Positions 26,801 through 40,008 of a DNA stretch of 64,000 bases are shown piece after piece; positions within the stretch are counted from its first letter, which is position 1, and every line of letters starts with the position of its first letter. The translations under genes and the position numbers were made by a program. This stretch comes from Dallia pectoralis (taxonomy: Eukaryota > Chordata > Actinopteri > Esociformes > Umbridae), in contig CM055748.1 in assembly GCA_029465975.1 (NCBI GenBank), positions 8,018,458 to 8,082,457 on the forward strand, given 5' to 3'. The notes below the pieces were generated by a model, which saw only the letters and a program-made list of their open reading frames with translations, did no database searches and was not told the origin of the DNA.

Positions 26801-29800
26801 TCACCTTCAATGTCCACTGACTAGCTAGAGAAATGTAGACTTCATGGATGAATTTTGTTTTCAATTGTACTGGGGAGATGGCATACTACATAATATTCTT
26901 TTGAATGTACCGCTATATTGTTCAGTGTTTTAGATGAAAGCATAACATGCCTAGTGCGTAATGTTATGCATTTTAAAATCAAAAACACTTTATTAAGGAA
27001 TAATATGTGATCAGATTTACTTTGTTAATTATTCACTGCCATTAACTACAAATGTGCAATTTCTCCTAACGTTAATTGATCTGCGGATCCTCCACAGAGG
27101 TGTACAGTAGGCATAGAACCTGTCCATAGAACCTGCTCTTGGCCTTTGTTTTCAAAATACTCTATTTTGGTCTGTCCATAGAACCTGTCCGTAGAACCTG
27201 TCCATTGAAACGTTCCAGTGACGTTTGTCAAACTGTAGACGCTTGAGTTTGTCGTTTGATGACAGCAAAGGCTTTTTATGGCAACCCTCCCAATTAACTT
27301 GGTGTCTGATCATACTTTCAGACCTAACTAGGGTTGGCAATCCTCCAGCTGTGATCCTTAGAGATTGTAATTTTTTTTTGTTAAAATATCAAGCTGAGAT
27401 CAAGATTTTCCCTTTGCCTCACACGCCGTGCAAGATTTCCTTTGCTTGCTTTTTCATGTCGGAAACTAAACTTGGCTGGCATCTCATGCAACTCTCCTGC
27501 GTTTATTGCAGTAATTGAACATTTTTAAGTCACCCCCAAGTCCTTGTGTCACTTTGGTATTTTTAAGTGAAGGATGAAGCAAGCCTAATAGCTATTAATT
27601 ACCAAACATTACATTTTCGTATTTCGTGAGTATTTTACGGATGCTTTTAATGTTTCACAGAACATTGAATACACAATGATGGATGAGGTGCCTGAAAGGG
27701 TTTGTGTATTTTAAATGTTCTTTTATATTGGTGAGTAAGGATGGATGGGAATAAATTCCGTTTAAACGGGATAACTTAATCTATAGCGGGGAGGTGGAAT
27801 GTCATAGGGTTCTGTATGTCTCAGTGGCCTACAAAGTGTAAGAAAGTCAAAAAGAGAATCTTAAACAGGACAGACATTTTTCTAGGGGTGGTATGCTAAT
27901 TCTGAGCTAAATATGACTCGTATGTGGGAGCACAGCTGGAGGCAATAGGCCACCAAAATCATAGTAGTACAGAAATGGTATAGAGCTGGACATTGGAACA
28001 CAGACACCAGTAAATGACATCTGTGGAATATGTGATGGGTTCTGGCTGTTCTTCTGCCTCATCTCCCCTGAACCAATGACCTTTACGTGAAATTACTGGT
28101 GAGCAGAAGTTGTGTCAGACGTTTCCAAAATGATCGATGGGCAGGTCTTTCAGCCGGCTTGGTTTGTATAATTGATAGTATTTCCAGCTCCTATAACAGG
28201 CTAAATGGAGCCACCACGTCCTACTTGTTTTTAAACTCTCTCAAGTGGAAGACAAATATTTTTTATCTGTACTTGAACTACGTCATTATTGTATTATTTC
28301 ACATCCGAGGTGCTACAGAGTAAAATCAACAGAACTTCTGTCCTTGTCCAAATACTTACAGGCTGCATTGTAAGGTTAATCATTTTGGACTGTCTGTTCC
28401 CTGAGATGCTCAATATAATACCTGATTTTGGTTAAGGATCTGATTATATTTAGCTGAAAAATAATAAGAATTACTAAAATCCGAATGCGGATAAATTTAG
28501 AACCAGTAATTGTTTTTAAGTTGAACACACATTCTTGGTTTTGCTGTAAGGTTTCAAACACTCTTTATGATATGCGAGGTGTCATTTCATGGCGTGTTTC
28601 AAGAGCTCTGCTAAACTTAACTTCTTATTTTTAGGTGGTTGTCTCTCTGTGTTTGTGCAGCAGGCTTCAAATGTAGTTTTATTAAGCTCGCTACTCATCA
28701 AGTTCTGGATGTGGAGGTGACTGTCTACAATTCCTGCCCCCTCAGGGAAATTCACAGCTAATTCATCTCTTATTTTTAAACAGGAAAATGAGAAAGCGAT
28801 CAAGCCATGTTTCTTGTGCTTAATTTATCTGTGGCCTAGTTCTGCATCTCCTCTTTAAATTCTTAATGAACATTGAGTGCCATATGTAACTCCTTCAGAC
28901 TGCTCAAGCTGTCATAAGTGTTAAAACTGAACTATAAACGGCTATATCAGTTATTTATTGTGCATGTCCTCCCTAGATCAGATTTATTGTGCATTTTGAT
29001 GTTGCTGGGAAAATGTGAATCCAATGCGTTATTATTGTAACGTTGGAGGACCATTTTGAAGACACCAGCGAGAAAGGGCGGAACCGGTATGTTTATTTGA
29101 CGTTCCAAACAAAGATCGTTGATCAGCTTGTCGTGCCGGGGCACCAGCTTGTCGTGCCGGGGCACCAGCTTGTCGTGCCGGGGCACCAGCTTGTCGTGCC
29201 GGGGCACCAGCTTGTCGTGCCGGGGCACCAGCTTGTCGTGCCGGGGCACCAGCTTGTCGTGCCGGGGCACCAGGTTGGCAGGGCAGGCGAACAGGGAGGT
29301 TCCAGGCCAAGACCCAAACTCGAAGGCCCGGCCTCACGCTGCAGGCGATGAAAGTGCGTGGAGTCCTGGACGGACCAGTTGTCCCCAGCCGGAGAAACTC
29401 TGATTGGTAGAAGCATGGCGCAATTCATTTTGGTGTGCCCACGGTACCCATGATTCCAAAGAGATGTGCGTGCGTAGTTTGTCTGTCGGGTTAGAAGCAC
29501 AACCCGTTCCGTCTGTCCAGTCCAGATCTGTTACATACAGACACGCGCTGCGGTATTGTCAGCAACTCCTGATCAAAACATCTTCCCACAACCATACCCC
29601 ACCTTTAGAAAATCAGTAAGAAAAGACTTCAAGAGGACTGCAAATACACAAAATGGAATAATCACGTTTGAAGTGGGTAAGGGAGGTGCGTATCGTAGAA
29701 CAGTAGTCAATCAGTTTTCTGGCAACAGCTCTGATGGACACTCCTGTAGACAGCTTGCCAACAGCACACATCAAATCTTGAGACATCTCTGGCATTGTGT

Positions 29801-32800
29801 TGCATGATGCAAAGGTGACAGCATGAATCTGTGAGGAAGGCACTATGAAATTACAAGCAAACGCATATAGGATGTTTTATTCTGCCGCACGTACTCTCCA
29901 GGAAAGCAGATGTTAACTTAAAACTAAAAACTAGAGAGAAGTTTTTTTTTTTCAGAAATGAATGTCAAATCATGTAATCGAAAGAAACATTCCCTAGGAA
30001 AAATGTCTATTTCCTCCAAAGAACACAGTGCACAATCAAAGGAAAACATTTGTGCCGTGTTGTCAAGGTTGTGTTTGCCTCTGCCTTTTCGCTGACTGGG
30101 GGATTGATTCTCTATGTGTGCATGCTTGTGTGTGTGTGTGTGTTGTTCCATTGAGGTAATCTAATTGACAACCTAGAAGTGTGAATCTACCAAGGTATTT
30201 GCAATGTGTGTTGAATGCTCATGTTTGTGTGTGTGAGTGTGTGTGTGTGTGTCTCTGTGCAGTGTATATAACAAGTACCTGATGAACGGCACGCTGGATA
30301 TATCTTTCTTTCTTATGTGTGTAATTATTGTCTCTTCACATTTGATGGGTTTCTCCATATCTTACTCTTCCCTATCTTTGACTGCAGCACAGCCTCTCTC
30401 TCTGCACTACCAATTATTGCTGTGTCTCTATGTGTTTCCACTTGCATCTATACACTAATTGTCACAGCTACTCGGGTGAAGTGCGGAAGGGAGTGAGATG
30501 CAGAGCCGAATAATCCCGTTTATGCTGGTTTAATTCCGCGAAAACAAACATCAAACACAAACGTAAACATGCACTGAACAGAACGGCAAACGCACTTACA
30601 CAAAGCGACTTAATTGTTTCTATAAAACAGTGCACAAACTTAACTAGTGAACGACTGCGTAAAAAAACACTCACCGACATAAAACGAAAATTATATTAAT
30701 AACAAGCACCCGTGAACCTAACCAGGGACCTTAAATAGCCCACTGATTCACTAACCTATGTAACATTATATTAATAACAAGCACTCGTGAACCTAACCAG
30801 GGACCTTAAATAGCCCACTGATTCACTAACCTATGTAACATTATATTAATAACAAGCACCCGTGAACCTAACCAGGGACCTTAAATAGCCCACTGATTCA
30901 CTAACCTATGTAACATTATATTAATAACAAGCACAGGTGAACCTAACCAGGGACCTTAAATAGCCCACTGATTAACTAACCTATGCCCGGTGCTTAGCTA
31001 AACCCAAAACAGCTGTGCTCCTAATCAACATATTACTCAGGAGTGCTCTCCCCTACACACCCTGTGACAGCACAGCTCACCTATATATGACCCTAAAGAC
31101 CACCTGTTCAAAACATTATGACCACTTCGCTAATATGCTGTGGGTCCGTCGTGTGCCACTAAAGCAGCGTCGACCTGCTGAGGAATGGACCCCGAAGGTG
31201 TATCTGGCACCAACACATTATGACAGACCCATGAAGGTGTCTCGTGGTGTCTGGCGCCAAGACATTAGCAGCAGATCCTTTAAGTTCTGCAAGCTGCGAA
31301 GTGGAGCCCCCATGGATCGGCGATGCTCAATCGGATTGTGAACTGACTACAGACTGAGGATAGCCCCTTTCCCCAACAGTAATATCACTCGCCAGATGCT
31401 GTTATTGCAATTCACACTTGGCTCAGCCTCAGCTGACATGCTATTTCCTCTCCCCTGTCTTTCACTGGCTTCTGCTCTCATCAGCTTCGGCGTGAAGTAA
31501 GGCAGTGCGTTTCGCCACTAACAAAAATCCTTTCTACTTCGTCACTTAAGTCACTTAACAGTATAATGTACGGTCTCATTATTTATCGCCATTATGCGGC
31601 TTCACAGTTTGGCATCACTAGCATCAATCCAGGCACATTTTATAAATTCTCTTGTTTTCCAGCAAAACCTGGTCTGCGTATTCCAGATGTCTTGCTTATT
31701 CACTCCTTATCTTAGAAACCTTTTTACCAGAAGTTTGGGAAACCAAAGAAATGGCAACATATAATGGACATTTGAGATCTACCTCAGTGCAAACATTTCT
31801 TATGAACCGGATTTAACAGTGGATGACTTAGTTTTGACTCATTGTCTTCACCCTTTTCTCCAAATATTGCCATGTAGTTGACTAAAATAATATTGCATTT
31901 CACATTACAGTGTCTGTCTGGGCTTGCAATTGTTCAAAACGCTTTCTAAATCGATAAATGTTTGCAAAAGCCGTCTATTACAACAACCATATTTGTGTCC
32001 TGCAGATGTATTTACATCAGAATGTGCTTACTTAAAATACACAATTTTTATATTCACAGTGGTTAGCTGAACTGTTGTCACGATTGAGTGAGCTGTGTTG
32101 TCACAGGGTGTGTAGGGGAGAGCACTTCTGTGTATATTGTTGATTAGGAGCACAACTATTTTGGGTTTAGCTAAGCACCAGGCATAGGTTAGTTAATCAA
32201 TGGGATATTTAATGTCCCTGGTTAGGTTCACGGTTGTCGGTTATTGTTTCAAGTTATGTCGAATATGTTGGGTTAGTGTCGTAATGTGGGGGCAAAGTGG
32301 CCTAATGGTTAGGGAATAGGGCTTGTGTCTGGAAGGTTCCTGGTTTTAATCCCCCAACCTTCAAAAAACCTTAGTTGTTCTGTCCTTGAGCCAGACAGTT
32401 AACACTAAATGCTCCCCGGGCGCCGTTGACGTGGAAGTCAAATCAGGTAACTGATTAGGGCTGCCCCCTGCACCTCAGGGTTTGGTAAAATGCAGAGGAC
32501 ACATTTCAGTTGAAGGCATTAAGTTGTACAACTGACTAGATTAGTATATTCCTATTTCCTATTCCTAATTATTATATACCGCTGTTTGATCCCACGCATT
32601 GACAAAACCTCTGAGATCTGTGAACTTTAGAAAAGCCCGATCCACACCAACTACAGAACAACCTATGGAACATTTATAATGATAATGCCTGATCTGTTTC
32701 CATAAAGGGTTAAACTATTAAACAATCACAGCTTTTTAAACACATTCCAACGTCTTGTAACGACAACGAATATGTCACTGCAGCCAACATACAGATATTG

Positions 32801-35800
32801 GTTTTGTTCTGAGAAAACACAAGGACTTTATCCAACCTCCCACATCATTGCCTTCTGGTTTGCTTTTATTTGTCCACAATTTGAAAGCTGTTTGGGGTAG
32901 AGCCTCCTCTTCTAATCAGAGTGGTGTGGAGACTTGCAGGGAGCCGTGTTAGCATAGCAGAGCACTAGGGACTTCAAGGCAGAGAGACGGGGCAGGCAGG
33001 CTGTCAGCAGTTCATTTCATGGGCATTACCGGGCCCAGACGCAAGTACACGGATCTTCTCTTTGAACTGGGATTAGAAGAAAGCAAGAACAAAACAGCCC
33101 AATTATCCACTGGGTATTGTCTGGGGCCGCCGGAAGAAAGGTATGAGGGAAGCGACACTCTCTTCACCGCAACTTCAGAAGAAACATCCGTCTGTCTGTC
33201 TATTAGACGAACTGTCGGTGACAGGAATTGGAGGTCTTTATATTGTGACAAGATAATAGGCCCTGGATGAGAACTGGGAAGTGTTTTGACGAGTAAACAA
33301 CAACGGTGATGTTTCCCATTTGCATTTCTGAAATACGGCACAATAATGACGTTCGTATAAAATGACAGAACAGCCTGTAGCCGAATTAGGCCGCTTCCCC
33401 GACAGTCTGGGATGTGCGGACATTTCAATCCTGCATCCCCTCCCCTTGAAATCCGTGGCATCAAAGCACTTCACACACTGTTTGAAATTCATTGAAAGCA
33501 TATGATAAATAATGCAGGAAGAGATGTGCCAAATAAAGACATGTAGTACAGTCCCAACTTGCATATACGGCTATTAAACCATCCAAGAAATCCTCTCTAA
33601 TACGACCAAATAGGGAGCCTGTAGGCAAAAAGGATTAGGTTATGCGGGTACATGTTAGAATAGCTTTATATATACATTCCTATTGTATGAAACACAATAG
33701 ATCTATATGGAAATTAATTCTGTGTATAATACTAGTTGTCTATATACAGTAAATAAAGCATTTTTCCCATGTGTTTTGTCGCTGTGTAAACAGATTTAAT
33801 CAGATGAACAAAGCCGTTGAAATGTTTTGTGGATCCACACAGGTTTCACGGGACACGAAGAACTCTGGATTATTTCGAATTATCCAGCTGGGTTTGTCTG
33901 ATCTAACTGCTATGGTACCAAGCATTCCCGAAAGGCCCTATAAATAAATGTCACTTGCTGACTTAAGACAATACCATTATTGGCAGAGGTCATGAAATAT
34001 CGAGGGACAAATATTTTTGTAAAATTAGACACATTTTGACATATTTTTGTTAACCAGATAATCTGATAGACTCTTTCTGATCCAGATACCTCAACATTGT
34101 ATCCTGCTCATAGAAACGTATGCAATACTAGAAGAGCCTGCAAATTACATAACATGTTTGCGGCATGAAATGGACTTGAATAATGAATATTTGATATTTC
34201 TGTGATTGGTGTCACGCTAATATTAACAGACATAAATGTTATTGACTTGAAAAAATCCCAAATTAATGGTCAGATTGGATTACAAAATTATTGGCGCTAT
34301 CTGGACAGAATCCATATTTCTATGGATGGACTCAAGGAAGGCCAAATCTTTATACTTCTTTAAATGATCAGAATCCCATTTTTCCATTTTGAAAATCTAA
34401 ATTCGAACACGTAATCTTATCCGATTGGAGTGATCCATTTAGAGAACTCCCTGAAATGAAAACACTGCAGAGAAAGAAGTAAAGGCTAGATATTGCAGTC
34501 TCACCCCTCTTACTCCTCTCTCACCCCTATATCACCACTCTTACCCCTCTCGCACCCGTCTCTCACCCCCCTCTTACTCCTCTCTCACCCCTATATCACC
34601 ACTCTTACCCCTCTCGCACCCCTCTCTTACCCCCCTCTCACCCCTCTTACTCCTCTCTCACCCCTATATCACCACTCTTACCCCTCTCGCACCCCTCTCT
34701 TACCCGTCTCTCACCCCCCTCTTACTCCTCTCTCACCCCTATATCACCACTCTTACCCCTCTCGCACCCCTCTCTTACCCCCTCTCACCCCTCTTACTCC
34801 TCTCTCACCCCTATATCACCACTCTTACCCCTCTCGCACCCCTCTCTTACCCGTCTCTCACCCCTCTTACTCCTCTCTCACCCCTATATCACTCCTCTCT
34901 TACCCCCCTCTTACTCCTCTCTTACCCCCCTCTCACCCCTCTTACTCCTCTCTCACCCCTATATCACCACTCTTACCCCTCTCGCACCCCTCTCTTACCC
35001 GTCTCTCACCCCTCTTACTCCTCTCTCACCCCTATATCACTCCTCTCTTACCCCCCTCTTACTCCTCTCTTACCCGTCTCTCACCCCTCTCCTACCCCTC
35101 TCACCCCTCCCCCACCCCTCTCTTACCCCTCTCTCACCCCTCTTACTCCTCTCTCACCCCTATATCACTCCTCTCTTACCCCTCTCTTACCCCCCTCTTA
35201 CTCCTCTCTTACCCGTCTCTCACCCCTCTCCTACCCCTCTCACCCCTCCCCCACCCCTCTCTTACCCCTCTCTCACCCCTCTCTCACCCCTCTGAGCTTT
35301 ATAATCTTCCTATCAGACACCAGTGGGCACACTCTGTGTTTATTATATCGATCCATCTTGTTCTTGTCAATAGGTGTCTGACTCACTGCTGAGACTGCAG
35401 GAGGTACTGATCACATCTACTTCACCCACCCTTAACTTATGTTCATGATGACATTCCCAAAACCGGGCGTCCCTGGTTCCTACCAGTATTGGAACCTAAT
35501 TAACTTTATTTAGGGTTGTGGTGGTGGTCCTTATACCAATGTTATATGAAAGGAAATTTCTCCTTGGCACAAAGTTGTATATGTAGCACCCCTGGTTCTG
35601 ATTTGTAATAGGATGGAGTTGAACATGAAGACCCAGGTTCTGAGCAGTACAATTTTAAAACTCACCACTAGAGACTTGTGGGATAAAAAAAACAGAACAG
35701 CCAGGACATTTATTGCAAGATTCCGCTCAATAAAAGCAGTCCACAATACTACATTGTCTTTTTTTACATTCACACAAAAACAGTTTGTTACCCCCAAAAA

Positions 35801-38800
35801 GTAACAACAAATGTTGCATTTTTTACTCAAGAAACATAAAGTATTTAAGTAGAAACGTGTCGAGAATGGCTTTCTTTCCCCCGATTTATAGTACCTACGT
35901 ATTATAAAATTAACAGTTGAATCTGATCTGATTCAGTAGTTGACTTGAATCCAAAGGTTCAGTAATTTCACCTGAAGGGGACTTTAAAGCGTTTCGTGGT
36001 GTTCCCTTCACAAGCTCGTCATGCTTGCAAAGTTCAGGCATTAAATTCAATCCAATCTAAAAACCAATCTTGGTGCAATATTACTCAATTTGTTAGCAAA
36101 GAAAACCTAAAACAAATTCCACTGTGCGCCTAATGCAAAAGTAATAGATACTTCAGCAAATTGTATTGTAATATCATCCTAACAGTTAGCAAGACGCTAT
36201 GCTAAAGAACATAAAAGCATATTTTTTCTCAGTCTGAAAAAAACTAGCACGAAGAGCTGAAACCACAGGATAAAAAGTATCGAATGTGAGTGAGTATCGA
36301 ATCCCACTGCCATTATTGTTGTGGCTCTAAAAGAAATTAAAACTGGGAACAGGACCATGGACATTAATTGTTGCAGGGACGCATATGGTTAATTTGCATG
36401 GTTAAATATGGTGTTATCAACTTGTTGAATTAAACATTGTGGTTAATGAGCCGTGTTTATGAAACATTATGTTTTTGAGAAAATCATACCGTAATCGTAT
36501 TCTGTATGTAGTTTGTTGTTGCAGTCTCAACTATAATTGCTCCATTGTCTCTGTCTGTGTAAGTCTGTTAGATGTACAGCTGCTGTAGTGTCTTGCCTGC
36601 ATCAGATTCCAACATCACACACAGTAACATCTTTCACTTTTCTTTACACTCGTCATTAAATATGCATATCTTATATTGTCAATATAAATTCTAAATAATG
36701 TTCTCGCATGTTCTCACTAATTATTATAAACATTTTTTATTTAAGTTTAGTTTATAAGAGGCTTATTTCCAATCTTTTCCACCCGGTCCCGGTCCTTCAC
36801 AGCAGCTTTATCATTTCTTACGCCATACATTCCCTTACTTGCTCTGCTGAATAGAAGAGCCTCCTTAATCTTCCCGTCATGGAAGACAGTGTCACTTCCT
36901 CTCCATATCTGTTTTTTACCATCCCCGTGTCTCTTTGTCTGGTGCTGTTGGTTCCGGGTCTGCTATCAGAAGCTCACACTGCACACCGTGTCCGAACCCA
37001 TTGCACAACACCAGTTCTCTGAATGTTCTCTGTTTTTCTCTAATACCTATAGTCAACAGTCTTACCAGGAAAGCTCTTGCTGTTCAAATCAGAGAAGAAA
37101 ACACCTTTTATGCACAGGCTGTGGAATTCCCCAGACTGTGAAACTGATTTGCATGTTAATATAAGATTGAACTATTGGAATAGAAAGCGGTGAAATTTGC
37201 TTGCATAAACATTCCTGTATCCATCAGTAGCATCTATTAAAATATAGACGAAAACGGAAATGGACTGCGATTTTGACTGTACGTGACCTACACCGCTGAT
37301 GTTCTGCTGGAAGACCCTGGTTCTGGGCATTCATGCAGACATCGATTGGACACGTGACGCCTACCTAGTTCGTCGATGGTTTTTCGGGAACGTGTTCAAG
37401 GAGTTGCCCTGGTCTCCAAATTCCCCAGACCTCAATCCGATTGAGCGTGTGTGGGATGTGCTGGACCAACGAGTCCGATCCATGGCGAATCCACCACGCG
37501 ACTTTTCAGGAATTGAAGAAAATTCTGCTGATGTTCTAGTGCCAGATGCCACAGGTCACCTTCAAAGGTCTTGTAGTGTCCATTCCTTGGATCATTGGTG
37601 CTGTTTTGGCCAACAACATGTTTGTCAGGTGATCATAATGATTTGGCTCAACAGTGTAGCGTACTCACAATTTATATTTCAGTGGAATGCGGTACTACAG
37701 GGAGATTATCTCAGTATCTACATTGCATCGCCCCACTATCATCCTTTATTATAGATGACAACACAACATTGCTACGTGACATTGTGACTGGGCCTCTGGG
37801 ATCAGAATACTTCTGATGATAAAACGACCTTCCCTCTAGGCCTCTATCCACCCCATGTGGGTATCCTTCTCTTCCACAGGCCACTTCTGACTTGATCACT
37901 GTCACCAGAAGGGCCAGGCCACTGGCTAGACTACAGCAGAAGAGCAGAAGTTTCCAACGAATGGGACAGGCTTTTTGTTTTTCCTCTCAATATGTTACAC
38001 ATCTGTCAGGTTTCAGGCTGGGTGTTTGTAAAATACACAAGAATGTTTTTGTATATGTATTTATTGTGGAGGCCAGTACAGTGCATGTTATCACTTGCTT
38101 TAAAATAGAGTAGCTATTATTTAAACGAGGTTCCATACATTATCATAATCATTTGGATGCATTTATTATAAACGTGGTCGGCAGTAGTGACGTGCGTCTT
38201 CGAAATTGGCAACAGGACCTGTACCTCAATAGCAGTGCATTTCAGAATCTCATTGAGGGAGCTGAGGATGGACAGATGCAACCAGCACCCCTACCTCCCA
38301 CAGATAGGATTATAAGTAGTACTACTATAAAATATCCGTAAACATTTTATGAGTGTGTATTTTTTTGCAGGAAATCAACTGCAATCTATTTAGATTTTTT
38401 ATTCCGTCATGCATTTCTAAATATGGAAACGGGGGCACGGTGGATGGAAGGTAAGGAACCCCCGCTCACCAGGACATCTTTATTGGGTACACACCAGTCC
38501 CCGTGGATCGTCCCCTCGTAGCCTCAGACTTGGTCCAAAACGTATCGTTGAATCGTTGAAATAGAGACATTTTCCTGTGGGAGTTGAGAACGTTTCACCG
38601 ATGAATAATGCATCAAAAAAAATATTGATACGGTTTTAAAGGCTTTTGGACCTATTTTTTATTCACTTTTCGTCCATTGTGCTTTTTGCGTTATTACAGA
38701 GACAAGGATCCGGTGCAACGGGCGGGAACAGCAAAACGTCTGGAAGAAAAGGTAAACACAGTATAGTTTTAGAAGGGGCTCTCAAATGGCACTGCAGTGC

Positions 38801-39977
38801 AGTACATGTGTGTCACTGCAACCAGACGCCATTTCCAAGTTGCAGCATTCTGACAATGACCAGGGACGCCTCTCCCCAAGGTGCAGGTTGCTGGTCAAAA
38901 GATTCTTCTAACGTCTTGGGTGCTTGACATTGTGTTTCTGTACACAAACTGGACTGGATTCAACGTTCTAGTTACCGTATTCGGGAAGCAGACGTGACCA
39001 TGAACCATCTTTCTTGCATTGTGCATTTTTATATTAACCAGCCCGAACACAGTTGTTCTTATTAGACACGACGGTCAGCATTAAATGCCATGCAACGTGC
39101 ATGTGGGGCAAACATGCATGGATTAGATGCAGCCTGTATGCAATCACACATGCTAGCGACACGATAATGGAAGCAGACAGAACCAAATCACACTTGCAAA
39201 TGAAGATGCCGTGCTCTTGTCTTTAGCTCCACACGACTGATTCTGCCTCAATGCATTGGGAAGAAATAATTGGATGTTCTTCGCTGTTACAAACACCCCT
39301 TTCGGACCAGGAAACGCAACACCCCGCTACTAGTAAGCCCCTTGTAGTCAGAAAAAGGTGTGGGGTCGTAGGTGTGAGTAAGAGAGACAGAGGCTGTTTA
39401 CAATGGCTATTTATTTCGCCCAAACAAGGTATCAAATGGGGAAAGGGGCTGGACGGAACCAAAGCAAAGAAAGTAAAAGCAAATTACACCCCTATCTTAC
39501 CTGATCTGGCTTCCACAAAACTAAGCTAAACGGATACACCAATCGGCACACTAACCATAATACAGGGAGTGGCCTGCCAAGGTCTTATCTAATATGTAGA
39601 CAAGTTTAAAGCTACGGCTAATGAATGCCTACAGGCACTCCCAAGGCGCTTCCCCCTGGGAACAGATGGTACACATGTTAATGGTGTCAAACAGACTAAT
39701 GACAAATGGAAACAATTTACAACACTAATTCTAATACCACAAAGAACTCTTACCTACAGCAACATGGAAACAGAGAGCGCAACCCACTAGTACAGATCTA
39801 CTTAAAGATGATCTCTACAGCCCACAGCGAATAGCATTCTAACTGAGAGCGAGCCAGAGAGACATATAGAGACTTTTGTAGGGGAAGATGGTGGTTGAAC
39901 CCAGCTGCAGTCACTGATGAGAGGTGGGGTGGGGGGGGGCAGAGCTCCAATCAGAGGGGATCCATGTCCTTAAAGGG

Positions 39978-40008
<31 letters not shown>

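Noticed and set aside
29123..29500. Long frames with PRHDKLV or WCPGTTS periods
   Set aside because: Translations of the 21-bp repeat; 21 is divisible by three, so frames stay open by chance.
32287..32360. tRNA gene
   Set aside because: A and B boxes are present, but the acceptor and anticodon stems do not close and a SINE body and tail follow directly.
33012..33464. 150-codon open frame on the - strand and an 83-codon frame on +
   Set aside because: No recognisable motif and no splice context; kept as unassigned intron.
34493..35392. 299-codon Pro/Leu/Ser/Thr-rich open frame
   Set aside because: It follows the stop-free C/T-rich minisatellite and carries no domain; the frame is open because TAA, TAG and TGA words cannot form.
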